Source of the DNA: Candidatus Ichthyocystis hellenicum
Lineage (GTDB): Bacteria; Pseudomonadota; Gammaproteobacteria; Burkholderiales; 2013Ark19i
DNA: 64,000 bases
Reading direction: 5' to 3'
NCBI RefSeq assembly: GCF_001460935.1
Contig: NZ_LN906597.1
Coordinates: 223,693 to 287,692, forward strand
A program made the position numbers and the translations under genes. Shown piece after piece: positions 24,078 to 32,626 of the stretch. Within the stretch, counting starts at the first letter, position 1. Every line of letters starts with the position of its first letter. The notes under the pieces were generated by a model. It did not search any database, was not told the origin of the DNA, and was given only the letters and a program-made list of their open reading frames with translations.

Positions 24078-26071
24078 TTACGTCCCAGGTACCGAATGAC
24101 CAAGCAGGTAGTATCATCACCTTCTGCAAGCATTCCAGAGAACCACTTGATGTCATTCAGTACCAATTCTGCATAGTACTGGGCAGACTCCCCCCCAGTA
24201 TGTCCAGAGAGTACATTCCTCAGCCGATCACCTCCATATAAACCTCCAGCATCAGAGGAAGACTCTGACAGGCCGTCTGTGTAAACAAAAATCACGTCTC
24301 CAGGGTTCATCTGTACACTTTTACATGTATACCTAAACCCCTCCAATACAGCCAGAGCAATATTCTTTTCTATAGGCAAAAAATTTGCAGAACCATCACT
24401 ATCCACCATAATAGGCGGAGGATGACCACAGCTGACATAAGACAGATGCCCGGTACTGGAATCAAGCACACCAAGAAATAAGGTTACGAACATAGCTTGA
24501 GGATTATCTGCACACAATAGCTCGTTGAGTTGATCAACAACCTCATTAAGCGCTTTATTCTGCGTTGCTAATCCACGAAGAAGAGTACGTGTAATAACCA
24601 TAAAGAGAGCGGCAGGAATACCTTTACCAGACACATCGGCAACAACAAAACATAATGAAGAAGGTGATAATTCAAAGTAATCGTAAAAATCCCCACCAAC
24701 ATCACTAAACGGAATCATTTTGGCAAATAGGTCTATTTCTGTAAATGATGGTGGATTCTTGGGTAATTTAGCCTCCTGAATACTTCTAGCAATATCAAGT
24801 TCCTGCTGCAAAACTCGAAGTTGGGCTTCATTAATAAGAGCAACTTGTAACTGCTTTAATAACACACGAAGACGACTCTGCTGATCTACAACCATGTGTG
24901 TCAGTTTTTTAAAAAGTGAGGTAAAACTAGCAAAATCTGAAAAGAACCCCCCCCCCAAAACGCTTTTATGGCGAGTAGTTTGCTGAGTACGCCTCAACTC
25001 TTGAATAATCTGTTCTTCCGACTCTTGATCAAGAGTTTGAGCCAAAATCTCCAGTTGTCTCCTAACTAATCGCGCCCTTTTTTCAGTAACTCGATCACGC
25101 TCCTGAATAAACATGTCGTACCGTAACCTATTTTCTCGCAGTTCATAAATTAACTGAAAGAATTGACTAGATTCATTTTCGTGGGTAAGCAAATCCCCAG
25201 CTATAGGTGGAATAATCTCCCCCCTCGATAAAGAGGCTAATAGGTCATATACGTTAGATAACCAAGATAATCCTTCATGAACACTCAGTAACAACCACAC
25301 CCAAATTATTCCCAAAAAAACACCAAATAGTACGAAGAAAACAGCCAATTCCTGTTTGATTTCCATATAAAAATCCGTCTGATCTATACGTGATACCAAA
25401 GTGGCTAAATGAGACGAATTGCCGTTGAGCAATGGTTGTGTTAAAAAGAGGTAGTGTTTGCCATTAGTGTATGAATCAAAAAATGCAGGGTAAATATCAT
25501 TGATGTTGGGAACTTCAGAATCAAAAAGATCTCCCTCTAACAGGTGGTTTCTTGTATCAACAATTAATGACTTCCATCCTAAAATTCCATAAATAACCTT
25601 CAAATCTCCGGATAAAAATTTGAAAACTATCTCCACCTCTCCAGACTTATTAGAACTAGAACAAAACCATGCCAAATGGTTTTGTTTATCAGGAATTAAT
25701 CCACAAGTCTTGTTTTTATTAAAGAGCAGCAACTCCTTTTTACTGAGACGAAAATACCCGTACAATTGAGCAACATTAGTTTTCCAGTAGTAAATTTTCT
25801 GACCACCAAGAAGCGTATCGGTAAAAGCCTGAGGAACGTCTGATAGAACAACCTTATCCTTGGACATAGACATAGAATTCAACAAATATTCAAGTCTAGT
25901 TAATGCTCGCTGCTTCAAATTATTCCAAGCATGTCCTTGGAAATACAGAATTTGCAAATTATTCTCTCTTATACGACGCTTAATTTGCAAAGAAAACAAT
26001 ATGGATCCAGAAATATAAATCAAGATCACGGCAATAGTAATACGGAAAATAAAATTATTTTTAATGATCAT
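24074..26071 (-). CDS. Membrane-anchored PP2C-type phosphatase (RsbU/SpoIIE/BtrU-like)
   Basis: About 665 residues. There is an N-terminal membrane helix (about 8-28), an extracytoplasmic sensor-like region (about 30-230), a second membrane helix (about 240-265), a HAMP-like/coiled-coil part (about 270-430) and a C-terminal SpoIIE-type phosphatase domain (about 430-665) with DVGGDFYDY, DVSGKGIPAALFM, YTDGLSES and EGDDTTCLV, all metal-binding motifs present. It would dephosphorylate an anti-anti-sigma protein, plausibly the STAS protein at 21011-21358. A run of ten G on the coding strand (24947-24956) lies in the linker near residue 375 and could shift the frame. The ATG at 26071 is preferred over a GTG at 26083. 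Confidence 0.92.
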   Translation of the reverse strand: MIIKNNFIFRITIAVILIYISGSILFSLQIKRRIRENNLQILYFQGHAWNNLKQRALTRLEYLLNSMSMSKDKVVLSDVPQAFTDTLLGGQKIYYWKTNVAQLYGYFRLSKKELLLFNKNKTCGLIPDKQNHLAWFCSSSNKSGEVEIVFKFLSGDLKVIYGILGWKSLIVDTRNHLLEGDLFDSEVPNINDIYPAFFDSYTNGKHYLFLTQPLLNGNSSHLATLVSRIDQTDFYMEIKQELAVFFVLFGVFLGIIWVWLLLSVHEGLSWLSNVYDLLASLSRGEIIPPIAGDLLTHENESSQFFQLIYELRENRLRYDMFIQERDRVTEKRARLVRRQLEILAQTLDQESEEQIIQELRRTQQTTRHKSVLGGGFFSDFASFTSLFKKLTHMVVDQQSRLRVLLKQLQVALINEAQLRVLQQELDIARSIQEAKLPKNPPSFTEIDLFAKMIPFSDVGGDFYDYFELSPSSLCFVVADVSGKGIPAALFMVITRTLLRGLATQNKALNEVVDQLNELLCADNPQAMFVTLFLGVLDSSTGHLSYVSCGHPPPIMVDSDGSANFLPIEKNIALAVLEGFRYTCKSVQMNPGDVIFVYTDGLSESSSDAGGLYGGDRLRNVLSGHTGGESAQYYAELVLNDIKWFSGMLAEGDDTTCLVIRYLGRN
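24947..24956 (-). repeat. Poly-G tract (G10) inside the PP2C gene
   Basis: Ten consecutive C on the plus strand give G10 on the coding strand and encode the VLGGGF stretch ahead of the catalytic domain. Slippage by one base would remove the phosphatase domain. In the assembled sequence the frame is intact. Confidence 0.9.
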
Positions 26072-27872
26072 ATAATCTTTCACCGTAATAATAAACAGCT
26101 ATTCCGCCAAATATAGAAATAATGGAAAAAGTCAAATTTAAGCTTCCCCAATTATCCATCAAATAAAAAAATCCCCCCCCCAAAAATAAGGCAGCTATCG
26201 ATAATGGTGAGTATACGTGCTTCACCAAATTATCATTATTGTCAGATATATCTATAAAAATGCCCTCAATTAAACTCAGAACAAAAATCAAAGCATCCCT
26301 AGACAAAAATCGCACCCAAACACCAGACAGCAAAGGAATTAGAAACAGAAATATACCTAAAGATAAAAACATCAAACGCCTGATGGTAAAATTATTGTTC
26401 ACTAATGAAAATAGTTTTAGTCCGCAAGCTAAAGCGATAAACCATGCCGCCAAAAAGTGAGAAGTTTGATAAAAAGCCACCCAGCATAATCCGCCACCCA
26501 CAAAACAGAAAAACAAAACAATAATAGGTGGAAATGATAACCAAAAATTAGACAAACTTTTAACTGGGACCAAAGAGTAACGCCACACTGGATTGCGATG
26601 AATGTATCTCCACAAAAAATATGAAGTGACAAAAGATAAAACGGCTGGGAAGGAACTCAATACATCACCAGATACTCTTTCTAGAAGAACATAAAAAAGC
26701 GGTATCGGCACGAAAAATCCGCTAATAAGATGCCGAATCGGCCAACGTAGCGATTCATGTGAGGGTATAATATACCTGATAAGCTCATTTCTACTATCAG
26801 GCAACAAAGAAAGAGAATGACAAAAAAGACCAACAGCAAAAGCAGCCACTGAAGTACCAACTAGTCGGTACTTCCAAAACAACATCACCCCTGTCCACAA
26901 ACACCCCATTGCTAAAAATCCCACAAAGCGACGTGAATACCGATAGGTAACTGTATTGGCAAAAATAATTCCAAGTAACAAACTAAAAACAACAGAAAAC
27001 AATATTAACGGCAATGAAATTCTAGACAACTCTACCATCACACTCAACTGACATGCCACCAAAATCGTCATCCAGCGCAGCTCTGTCATTGGAGCCCAAG
27101 CAGTAAGCATGGTTATATAGCGCGATGTAAGTTTGTCGTGGGATTGAGCATCTTGAATTAGCTGATGGCAAGCATCCACAATTTCCGAAGAACCTGTACT
27201 GTTTTGCAAAACATGGCAACGCCTCTGCAAAAAAGAAAAAATTTCATTTATAGACTGCACCAAAAACATCTGTTGCTGTGTTGATTGATCGGAATATCTG
27301 GATGGAACAAAAGCCAGCTGAGAAAAATCTCCCTGAGCCCAAAAATTGAGATTTCTTCTATAACACCAACGACTTAAGCATAATCCTGAGTTAATCAAAC
27401 TCAACATCAGCTCGTATATCACAAAGAATCCGAAGAACAACACCACACTCAGAACAAGAAATGGAACTGAAAAAACAATACTGTCGGGAACAAAATACAT
27501 TCTTAGAAAATAACCTTTACTGGAAGACGAACCACCAGGCAAGTGTAATTTAGCAATTTTGTAATATTCAGACTTGCCCTGTCTCACTGACCAAACAGAA
27601 TTGTGATTCTCATCCTCTATCTCAACATTAATTACCTCATCCGTAGAAAAATTTTGCAATTTATTAAGGTAGGATTTAAGCATGCGCAAACCATCTTCAT
27701 GTAGCAATATTCTCTGGGAGGAACTGAAAACATTACGAAAAAGAAGATCCCTTTGCGTTTCTATAATTTGTTCAGAAATAGGAGTTAGGATTACAAAAAG
27801 ATAACGAAATAAAAACCCTGTCATCAGTAATGCAACCAAAAAAACCGACAGAGTGACCCGTGACACTCTCAT
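26061..27872 (-). CDS. Large multi-spanning membrane protein with N-terminal sensor-like domain
   Basis: A 603-residue protein that I do not recognise. An N-terminal membrane helix (about 8-30) is followed by an extracytoplasmic part (about 32-130) and a second helix (about 132-155). A cytoplasmic stretch (about 160-265) follows, and then about ten hydrophobic helices fill residues 270-600. The first 160 residues have the same plan as the PP2C protein's sensor half and as the 27875-28642 protein, suggesting three related receptors or a complex. It overlaps the PP2C start by 11 bases, so the genes are coupled. A G9 tract (26173-26181) lies in the LFLGGGFFYL helix near residue 566. It has no kinase motifs (no N/G boxes of an RsbW-type ATPase). 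Confidence 0.6.
   Translation of the reverse strand: MRVSRVTLSVFLVALLMTGFLFRYLFVILTPISEQIIETQRDLLFRNVFSSSQRILLHEDGLRMLKSYLNKLQNFSTDEVINVEIEDENHNSVWSVRQGKSEYYKIAKLHLPGGSSSSKGYFLRMYFVPDSIVFSVPFLVLSVVLFFGFFVIYELMLSLINSGLCLSRWCYRRNLNFWAQGDFSQLAFVPSRYSDQSTQQQMFLVQSINEIFSFLQRRCHVLQNSTGSSEIVDACHQLIQDAQSHDKLTSRYITMLTAWAPMTELRWMTILVACQLSVMVELSRISLPLILFSVVFSLLLGIIFANTVTYRYSRRFVGFLAMGCLWTGVMLFWKYRLVGTSVAAFAVGLFCHSLSLLPDSRNELIRYIIPSHESLRWPIRHLISGFFVPIPLFYVLLERVSGDVLSSFPAVLSFVTSYFLWRYIHRNPVWRYSLVPVKSLSNFWLSFPPIIVLFFCFVGGGLCWVAFYQTSHFLAAWFIALACGLKLFSLVNNNFTIRRLMFLSLGIFLFLIPLLSGVWVRFLSRDALIFVLSLIEGIFIDISDNNDNLVKHVYSPLSIAALFLGGGFFYLMDNWGSLNLTFSIISIFGGIAVYYYGERLYDH
26173..26181 (-). repeat. Poly-G tract (G9) inside the membrane-protein gene
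   Basis: Nine consecutive C on the plus strand, G9 in the coding direction, encoding LGGGF in a predicted membrane helix near the C-terminus. A slip would change only the last ~35 residues, but would also affect translational coupling to the PP2C gene just downstream. Confidence 0.9.
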
Positions 27873-27874
27873 GA

Positions 27875-28642
27875 TTAATCATCCTCTAGTTGCAAAAGAA
27901 ACACTTGAGCTTTCCTAAGTCGACGCCAAGCAGCATCAAAACGGTCCTGGCCTCTCTCTATAACCCTCATATCAGGTTCATAAACATTCTTTATGTGCGG
28001 AATAAAAATAAATATAAAAATTGCAGAAGATAAGAGCACCAACAAAATAAAAACTACCACCAAACCTACCCAATCCAACGAGAAGTTATAGTTTGGAACA
28101 ATCCAAGAAAGCGCCATATGAACATTCAGATCAACCCGGTCGACATCACTAAGAACAGGCATCCCAACAACAAAGTAATAAGGAGAAACAACGTGCCAAA
28201 CATAAGTCTGAAGAGAAATGCTGCGAAACGCTTCTTGCAGCCAATCATCAGAAACGTAGTGTCCCACCTCAACCGGATTTAAACTTAGTGTCGTTTCCGC
28301 TCTCCTTTGAAGTGAGTCTATTTTAAATATTTCACCATTGTACAAATAAGGAGATAACTCAATTTGACTCTCTCCAAGAACCCGTTCAAAAATTTCTTTT
28401 TTACTTGCATCAGAACTAGCACCAGATTCAACTTGTAGAAAAAAATCCTCAACTCGAATAAGTCTGGAGATATCTATATAGTTATCAAAAGTGTGCAGCC
28501 TAGTTTGGTAGAAAAAATTATCAGAAACCACCACTATAATTGCGGTCGCAAACAGTACCATGCACAATAAACCAAAAGCGGCTAATTGAAGGATACTCCT
28601 AATCCAAAAACGATCGTAATCCTTATTTCTAGTGAACCACAT
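27875..28642 (-). CDS. Two-helix membrane protein with periplasmic domain, first gene of the PP2C unit
   Basis: A 255-residue protein with no recognised family. It has membrane helices at about 15-42 and about 192-222, with a periplasmic domain of about 150 residues between them, and a short cytoplasmic C-terminus (about 225-255) with basic and helical character. This is the plan of a sensor input module without an output domain. It lies 2 bases upstream of the 603-residue membrane protein and is the first member of a three-gene unit ending in the PP2C phosphatase, so it may sense or gate that phosphatase. The ATG at 28642 (after GGTGAG) is preferred over the GTG at 28651. Confidence 0.6.
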   Translation of the reverse strand: MWFTRNKDYDRFWIRSILQLAAFGLLCMVLFATAIIVVVSDNFFYQTRLHTFDNYIDISRLIRVEDFFLQVESGASSDASKKEIFERVLGESQIELSPYLYNGEIFKIDSLQRRAETTLSLNPVEVGHYVSDDWLQEAFRSISLQTYVWHVVSPYYFVVGMPVLSDVDRVDLNVHMALSWIVPNYNFSLDWVGLVVVFILLVLLSSAIFIFIFIPHIKNVYEPDMRVIERGQDRFDAAWRRLRKAQVFLLQLEDD

Positions 28643-28647
28643 AATAC

Positions 28648-29160
28648 TCACCGCCTTCCACCACAGACAGGCAGAGGAGAACGATTATGATAATGCACAA
28701 AATCAAATTTATGCTCAAAATACGGCTCGCTTCCCTCTTCACGGCTACACTCGTACCAACTATCAGTCAAAGCAGGAAAAACCACATCCCCCTCGTAATC
28801 TTCGTGAATTTCTGTCAAAAATAAATCTTTAGCATAAATCAATCCCCACGCATACAAACGTGCCCCACCCATTATGAAAATTGGCTTAGCACCGTTTACA
28901 AGAATCACTGCATCCTCTGGAGAAGAAACAAAGTTTACACCACTGGGAGACATTGATTTGGGAAGTGAAGTTACGACAACCATATCCCGTCCAGAAAGAA
29001 TATAGCCCCCAAGAGATTCCCAGGTAAACCTACCCATCAAGACAGCAGACCCCATTGTTTTGCGCTTAAAAAAAGACAAATCAGCAGGCAAACGCCATGG
29101 TATTTTACCATCCCTACCGATGACACGATTACGACTACAGCAGGCAATCATGGACAACAC
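28648..29160 (-). CDS. folA: Dihydrofolate reductase
   Basis: A 170-residue dihydrofolate reductase, which makes tetrahydrofolate with NADPH. Visible are the N-terminal strand and loop (SMIACCSRNRVIGRDGKIPW), the WRLPADLSFFKRKTMG helix with Asp as the acidic active-site residue, VLMGRFTWESLG, and IFIMGGARLY for the cofactor-binding glycines. The GTG at 29160 is kept because the MLSMIACCSRNRVIG start aligns residue for residue with the start of E. coli DHFR. The tail (RSPLPVCGGRR) extends slightly beyond the usual end. It overlaps the upstream end of the PP2C unit by a few bases. Confidence 0.95.
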   Translation of the reverse strand: MLSMIACCSRNRVIGRDGKIPWRLPADLSFFKRKTMGSAVLMGRFTWESLGGYILSGRDMVVVTSLPKSMSPSGVNFVSSPEDAVILVNGAKPIFIMGGARLYAWGLIYAKDLFLTEIHEDYEGDVVFPALTDSWYECSREEGSEPYFEHKFDFVHYHNRSPLPVCGGRR

Positions 29161-29163
29161 CGC

Positions 29164-29721
29164 CTAACCCCTACAACCCAAACGCCACAAAGACCCGAAA
29201 ACCGAAGCCACTTTCTTTCTTTTGAGAAGATGCCAAACATTACTCAAACAAACAGATATTGGTGACTCAACATAAACAACTGAACCAAAAATCAACTTCT
29301 TTTCCAGAAGGAGAATGGAATCCAGCAATAAACTGTCCATACCAAAAGGTGGATCAAGAAATACTATGTCATAATGGAGAGAAGAATCCTTGAAGCTACG
29401 CAAAAAACTTGTGGCATCCCTCCTAAAGATCTTCGTATTATTTTCCGTCTGAAGATCTACAACAGCCCTATGGACACCAATTATAGCACGAGGATCGTTG
29501 TCCACAAAAGCAGCGCCAGCAGCTCCACGAGACAGTGCCTCAAAGGCCAAAATGCCACTTCCAGCAAATAAATCCAAGCACTGCAATCCAGACAAATCTT
29601 GACCCAGCCAATTGAAAAGTGTCTCACGCAACCTCACAGGAGTTGGACGCACAGAAGTATCATCAATAAAACTAATAGCTCTGCTACGCCAACGACCCCC
29701 GTGTATAACTAGACGCCCCAC
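29164..29721 (-). CDS. rsmD: 16S rRNA (guanine966-N2)-methyltransferase RsmD
   Basis: A 185-residue methyltransferase. It has the N-terminal GGRWRSRAI element, RPTPVRLRETLFNWLG, the SAM-binding LDLFAGSGILAFEALSRGA (about 49-67) and the catalytic DPPF motif (about 124-127). RsmD methylates G966 of 16S rRNA in the 30S subunit. In betaproteobacteria rsmD usually follows M16 peptidase genes, as here, 1 base after the stop of the upstream M16 gene. The coaD gene that often follows is absent; folA is there instead. The start is GTG at 29721. Confidence 0.95.
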   Translation of the reverse strand: MGRLVIHGGRWRSRAISFIDDTSVRPTPVRLRETLFNWLGQDLSGLQCLDLFAGSGILAFEALSRGAAGAAFVDNDPRAIIGVHRAVVDLQTENNTKIFRRDATSFLRSFKDSSLHYDIVFLDPPFGMDSLLLDSILLLEKKLIFGSVVYVESPISVCLSNVWHLLKRKKVASVFGSLWRLGCRG

Positions 29722-29722
29722 A

Positions 29723-31072
29723 CTAATGACCCAAAGACTTAATCATATTGCTGTCAATGGGAGAATTTTTATCGTTTACAGGACCAACAATAGCAGTTGA
29801 TAAGAAACGTAACTTAATGTGAGATCTAACCGCCTTACAAACACTATCCCTTGTCACCGAGTTAACATGCGCGCCATAGGAATCGATCCAACTAGGAGAA
29901 AGGCGATAAAAGCCCATGAGAGATAGAATATGAAGATATCCTAAACTAGTGTCCTGTCGTAATGAAAAATCCTTTATCAAACGTTCCTTGGCCTCACTAA
30001 CTTCTACGTCAGTAAAACAGTCTTTAACAAGTCGATTCAACTCTTCTTTAACAGCAGATATAGCATCACCCGCCCTATTGTCGCGCGTCTGCAAGGAAAT
30101 GCCAAATAATCCCTTCTTCTGCTGCGGCAAAAAATAAGTTCTTACAGAATAGGCTAAACCCTTACGTTGGCGAATATTGAGAGCCAATCTGGAAGATATT
30201 TGGTCTCCGCCGAAAGCCTGATTAGCAACCAACAACGGAAAGTAATCAGGATCATCATAGGAAACAGCAACAACACCCATCGCTATATGAGTCTGACGCG
30301 ATAAAAAGTTTGTCTTTTCAACATGACCACGTAAAACCCTTACTCTGGGAAGAGAATATTTTCTAGTCCCAGCATGTAGCCCAGACAACAAACGACTAAC
30401 TATACTATCCGAAGTCTCCCTGGACACATGACCAACAATAGCTATCGACAATGAACGCTTATTATAGTGCTGATCATAAAAATGTTTTATATCTGCGGCA
30501 GAAATACTGGCGATACTACTTTCTGTAGGCATAACCCCATAAGGATGTCCAGAATAAACCTGTCTGTACAGGGAACGCTTAACGTAAAAACTAGGAAAAC
30601 TCTTCTCAGTTTTTAGATGTGATATCATCAAGCGCTTCTGGCGTTCAACAACATCTGGCAAAAATGATGGATTAGTTATGAAGCTGATCACAACACGTAG
30701 AGCATCATCAATAGCGGCTGAATCGGACAAAGTTCGCAAGTGAATAACAGATCTATCGGCATCCACAGTAGCACTATAAGAAGCCCCTAAAGCAGAAAAT
30801 TTATCAGCTATTTGAAACTCATCTTTTTCTGCAGAACCCATAGACAACAGCGAAGCAACAAGACTAGCCAATCCAGAATATCCCTGGGGATCATAGGCTG
30901 ACCCAGCAGCAAAAGACAGGGAAATATCAAGTATTGGAGAACGCTTCGTTTCAACAAACAATACAGGAACGTTATCAACATACCAATGCTGAACAGTAAG
31001 TGGCACGGAATTAGCAAGAAAACTAACCACGGTAAACATTGACATAATAAAGCAACGTACCACCCTACCCAT
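29723..31072 (-). CDS. M16-family peptidase-like protein without the zinc motif
   Basis: A 449-residue protein with a signal peptide (about 1-24) and the two-domain M16 fold (Pfam M16 and M16_C order). The region where the HxxEH zinc motif should lie reads SGLASLVASLLSMGS, so the metal ligands are absent and the protein is probably the non-catalytic partner of the active M16 protein encoded just upstream. The C-terminal domain keeps the R/Y pair region (RKGLAYSVRTYF). Such inactive/active pairs form a heterodimer in other bacteria and in mitochondrial processing peptidase. It overlaps the upstream M16 gene by 8 bases and has AGGAGG before its ATG. Confidence 0.92.
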   Translation of the reverse strand: MGRVVRCFIMSMFTVVSFLANSVPLTVQHWYVDNVPVLFVETKRSPILDISLSFAAGSAYDPQGYSGLASLVASLLSMGSAEKDEFQIADKFSALGASYSATVDADRSVIHLRTLSDSAAIDDALRVVISFITNPSFLPDVVERQKRLMISHLKTEKSFPSFYVKRSLYRQVYSGHPYGVMPTESSIASISAADIKHFYDQHYNKRSLSIAIVGHVSRETSDSIVSRLLSGLHAGTRKYSLPRVRVLRGHVEKTNFLSRQTHIAMGVVAVSYDDPDYFPLLVANQAFGGDQISSRLALNIRQRKGLAYSVRTYFLPQQKKGLFGISLQTRDNRAGDAISAVKEELNRLVKDCFTDVEVSEAKERLIKDFSLRQDTSLGYLHILSLMGFYRLSPSWIDSYGAHVNSVTRDSVCKAVRSHIKLRFLSTAIVGPVNDKNSPIDSNMIKSLGH

Positions 31073-32471
31073 TCAAAACCTCCTCGTTATATTCATCTGA
31101 TGGCATACTCTCACTACTGTGTTTAGATGTATCTCTGTTCAGAACAGGCCTAAGCTCACCACAAGTCATAGAAAATCGTTGGAAAAACTTTTTAGCAACA
31201 CGCTGTACATCTTCTTTTTTTACTTCCTGAAATGATTTATAAAATTTATCCCTCGCCGCTAAATTCCATCCTGACATTGCAAAATATCCTATATCAAAGG
31301 ACTGGTTTGACAAAGAGTCTTGATCAAATATGTGTCTAGCATATAAAGATCTCTTCGCCGAATAAACTTCATCCTCTGTAGGACCCTGCGTCTGAATATC
31401 GGAAATAAGCGACCAAACCACCCTGCGAATAGTAGATAACTGAGCCCCATCCCTTGCTACCAAAGAAATCTTAAATAAGCCTGGACCACGACTAACAGGA
31501 GAATAGTCAATGGATAAATACTCCACCAACTTTCTTCTTTTGATAAGCTCTTTATTCAAACGAGCCCCAGAATACCCACCCAAAATGTAATCCAAAACTT
31601 GCAAAGCTACAGTATCAATCAATGGAACACCCACTTTCCATGAAGGAACCGGCCACGCCAAAGAAACCATAGAAAAAGTTACAGGCAATTCCAATACAAA
31701 ATACCTAGCGCCCCTTTGGGGCAATTCTGGCTGTGATTTACGAACAGGAAGATCCTTTCGCGGAATATCAGCGAAAGAGGCCTCAACCAAGGAACGCGCC
31801 TCCTGCACTGTAACCGCTCCCACCAAAACCAATAACGCATTGTTAGGAACATACCATTCATTGTACCAATGCTGTACATCATCAATTGTCATTTCATCGA
31901 GATCCGCACGCCAACCAATAACAGGGTTACGGTAAGGACTGGTCAAAAATGCGGTTGCATAAGACTGCAAGTCAAAAAGCTCTTTGGAATTATCATCTAC
32001 ACGCAGCCTACGCTCCTCTATCACTACCTGACGTTCCTTATCAAAATCATCTTTATCAAGGGTAGCATTTCTCATCCTATCTGCTTCTAACGACAAAACA
32101 TACCCCAAGTCAGACCGATTAATTTTTTCGTAGTACACAGTCAAATCACGGTCGGTTCCAGCATTGTAAATGGCACCCACTTTTTTCAGATGATTAACAA
32201 ATTGCAACCCTGGATAAGTGTGAGTCCCGCGAAACATCATGTGCTCACATGCATGAGCAACACCTGTAACCCCTCCCACCTCATCAATACTACCAGCTCT
32301 GTAGAATAGGGCGACAGAAACAACTGGAGATTGGTTATCATGAACCACTGTTACCATCATACCGTTGGATAATGAAAAACTACCAGACAAACTTGATAAA
32401 TCTTCGGCAAATAAAAATGAATTTATTAACATGGATCCAAAAAATACGGCCATTAATTTTAGCTTAATCAT
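31065..32471 (-). CDS. Zinc-dependent M16-family peptidase
   Basis: A 468-residue periplasmic peptidase with a signal peptide (about 1-22, MAVFFGSMLINSFLFA). The inverted zinc motif HACEH is at about residues 73-77 inside VAHACEHMMFRGT, and the third ligand Glu is expected in the LEADRMRN stretch about 75 residues later. The C-terminal M16_C domain follows from about 190. It would degrade or process peptides in the periplasm, probably with the inactive partner downstream. AGGAAATTTTT precedes the ATG at 32471. The gene is divergent from ftsY, a layout seen in many betaproteobacteria. Confidence 0.95.
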   Translation of the reverse strand: MIKLKLMAVFFGSMLINSFLFAEDLSSLSGSFSLSNGMMVTVVHDNQSPVVSVALFYRAGSIDEVGGVTGVAHACEHMMFRGTHTYPGLQFVNHLKKVGAIYNAGTDRDLTVYYEKINRSDLGYVLSLEADRMRNATLDKDDFDKERQVVIEERRLRVDDNSKELFDLQSYATAFLTSPYRNPVIGWRADLDEMTIDDVQHWYNEWYVPNNALLVLVGAVTVQEARSLVEASFADIPRKDLPVRKSQPELPQRGARYFVLELPVTFSMVSLAWPVPSWKVGVPLIDTVALQVLDYILGGYSGARLNKELIKRRKLVEYLSIDYSPVSRGPGLFKISLVARDGAQLSTIRRVVWSLISDIQTQGPTEDEVYSAKRSLYARHIFDQDSLSNQSFDIGYFAMSGWNLAARDKFYKSFQEVKKEDVQRVAKKFFQRFSMTCGELRPVLNRDTSKHSSESMPSDEYNEEVLNG

Positions 32472-32626
32472 AAAAATTTCCTAAAATTAGCAATACTGTT
32501 CAATGCGGTGTATTTATTCTAATGGTAGAATAGGAGCGTTAGTCAGTAGCATAAACATGTTGCATGGTAACAGATCAAACCCCCACTGTTAGAGATATGG
32601 TCTGATATATACGAGGTTAATCGTCG

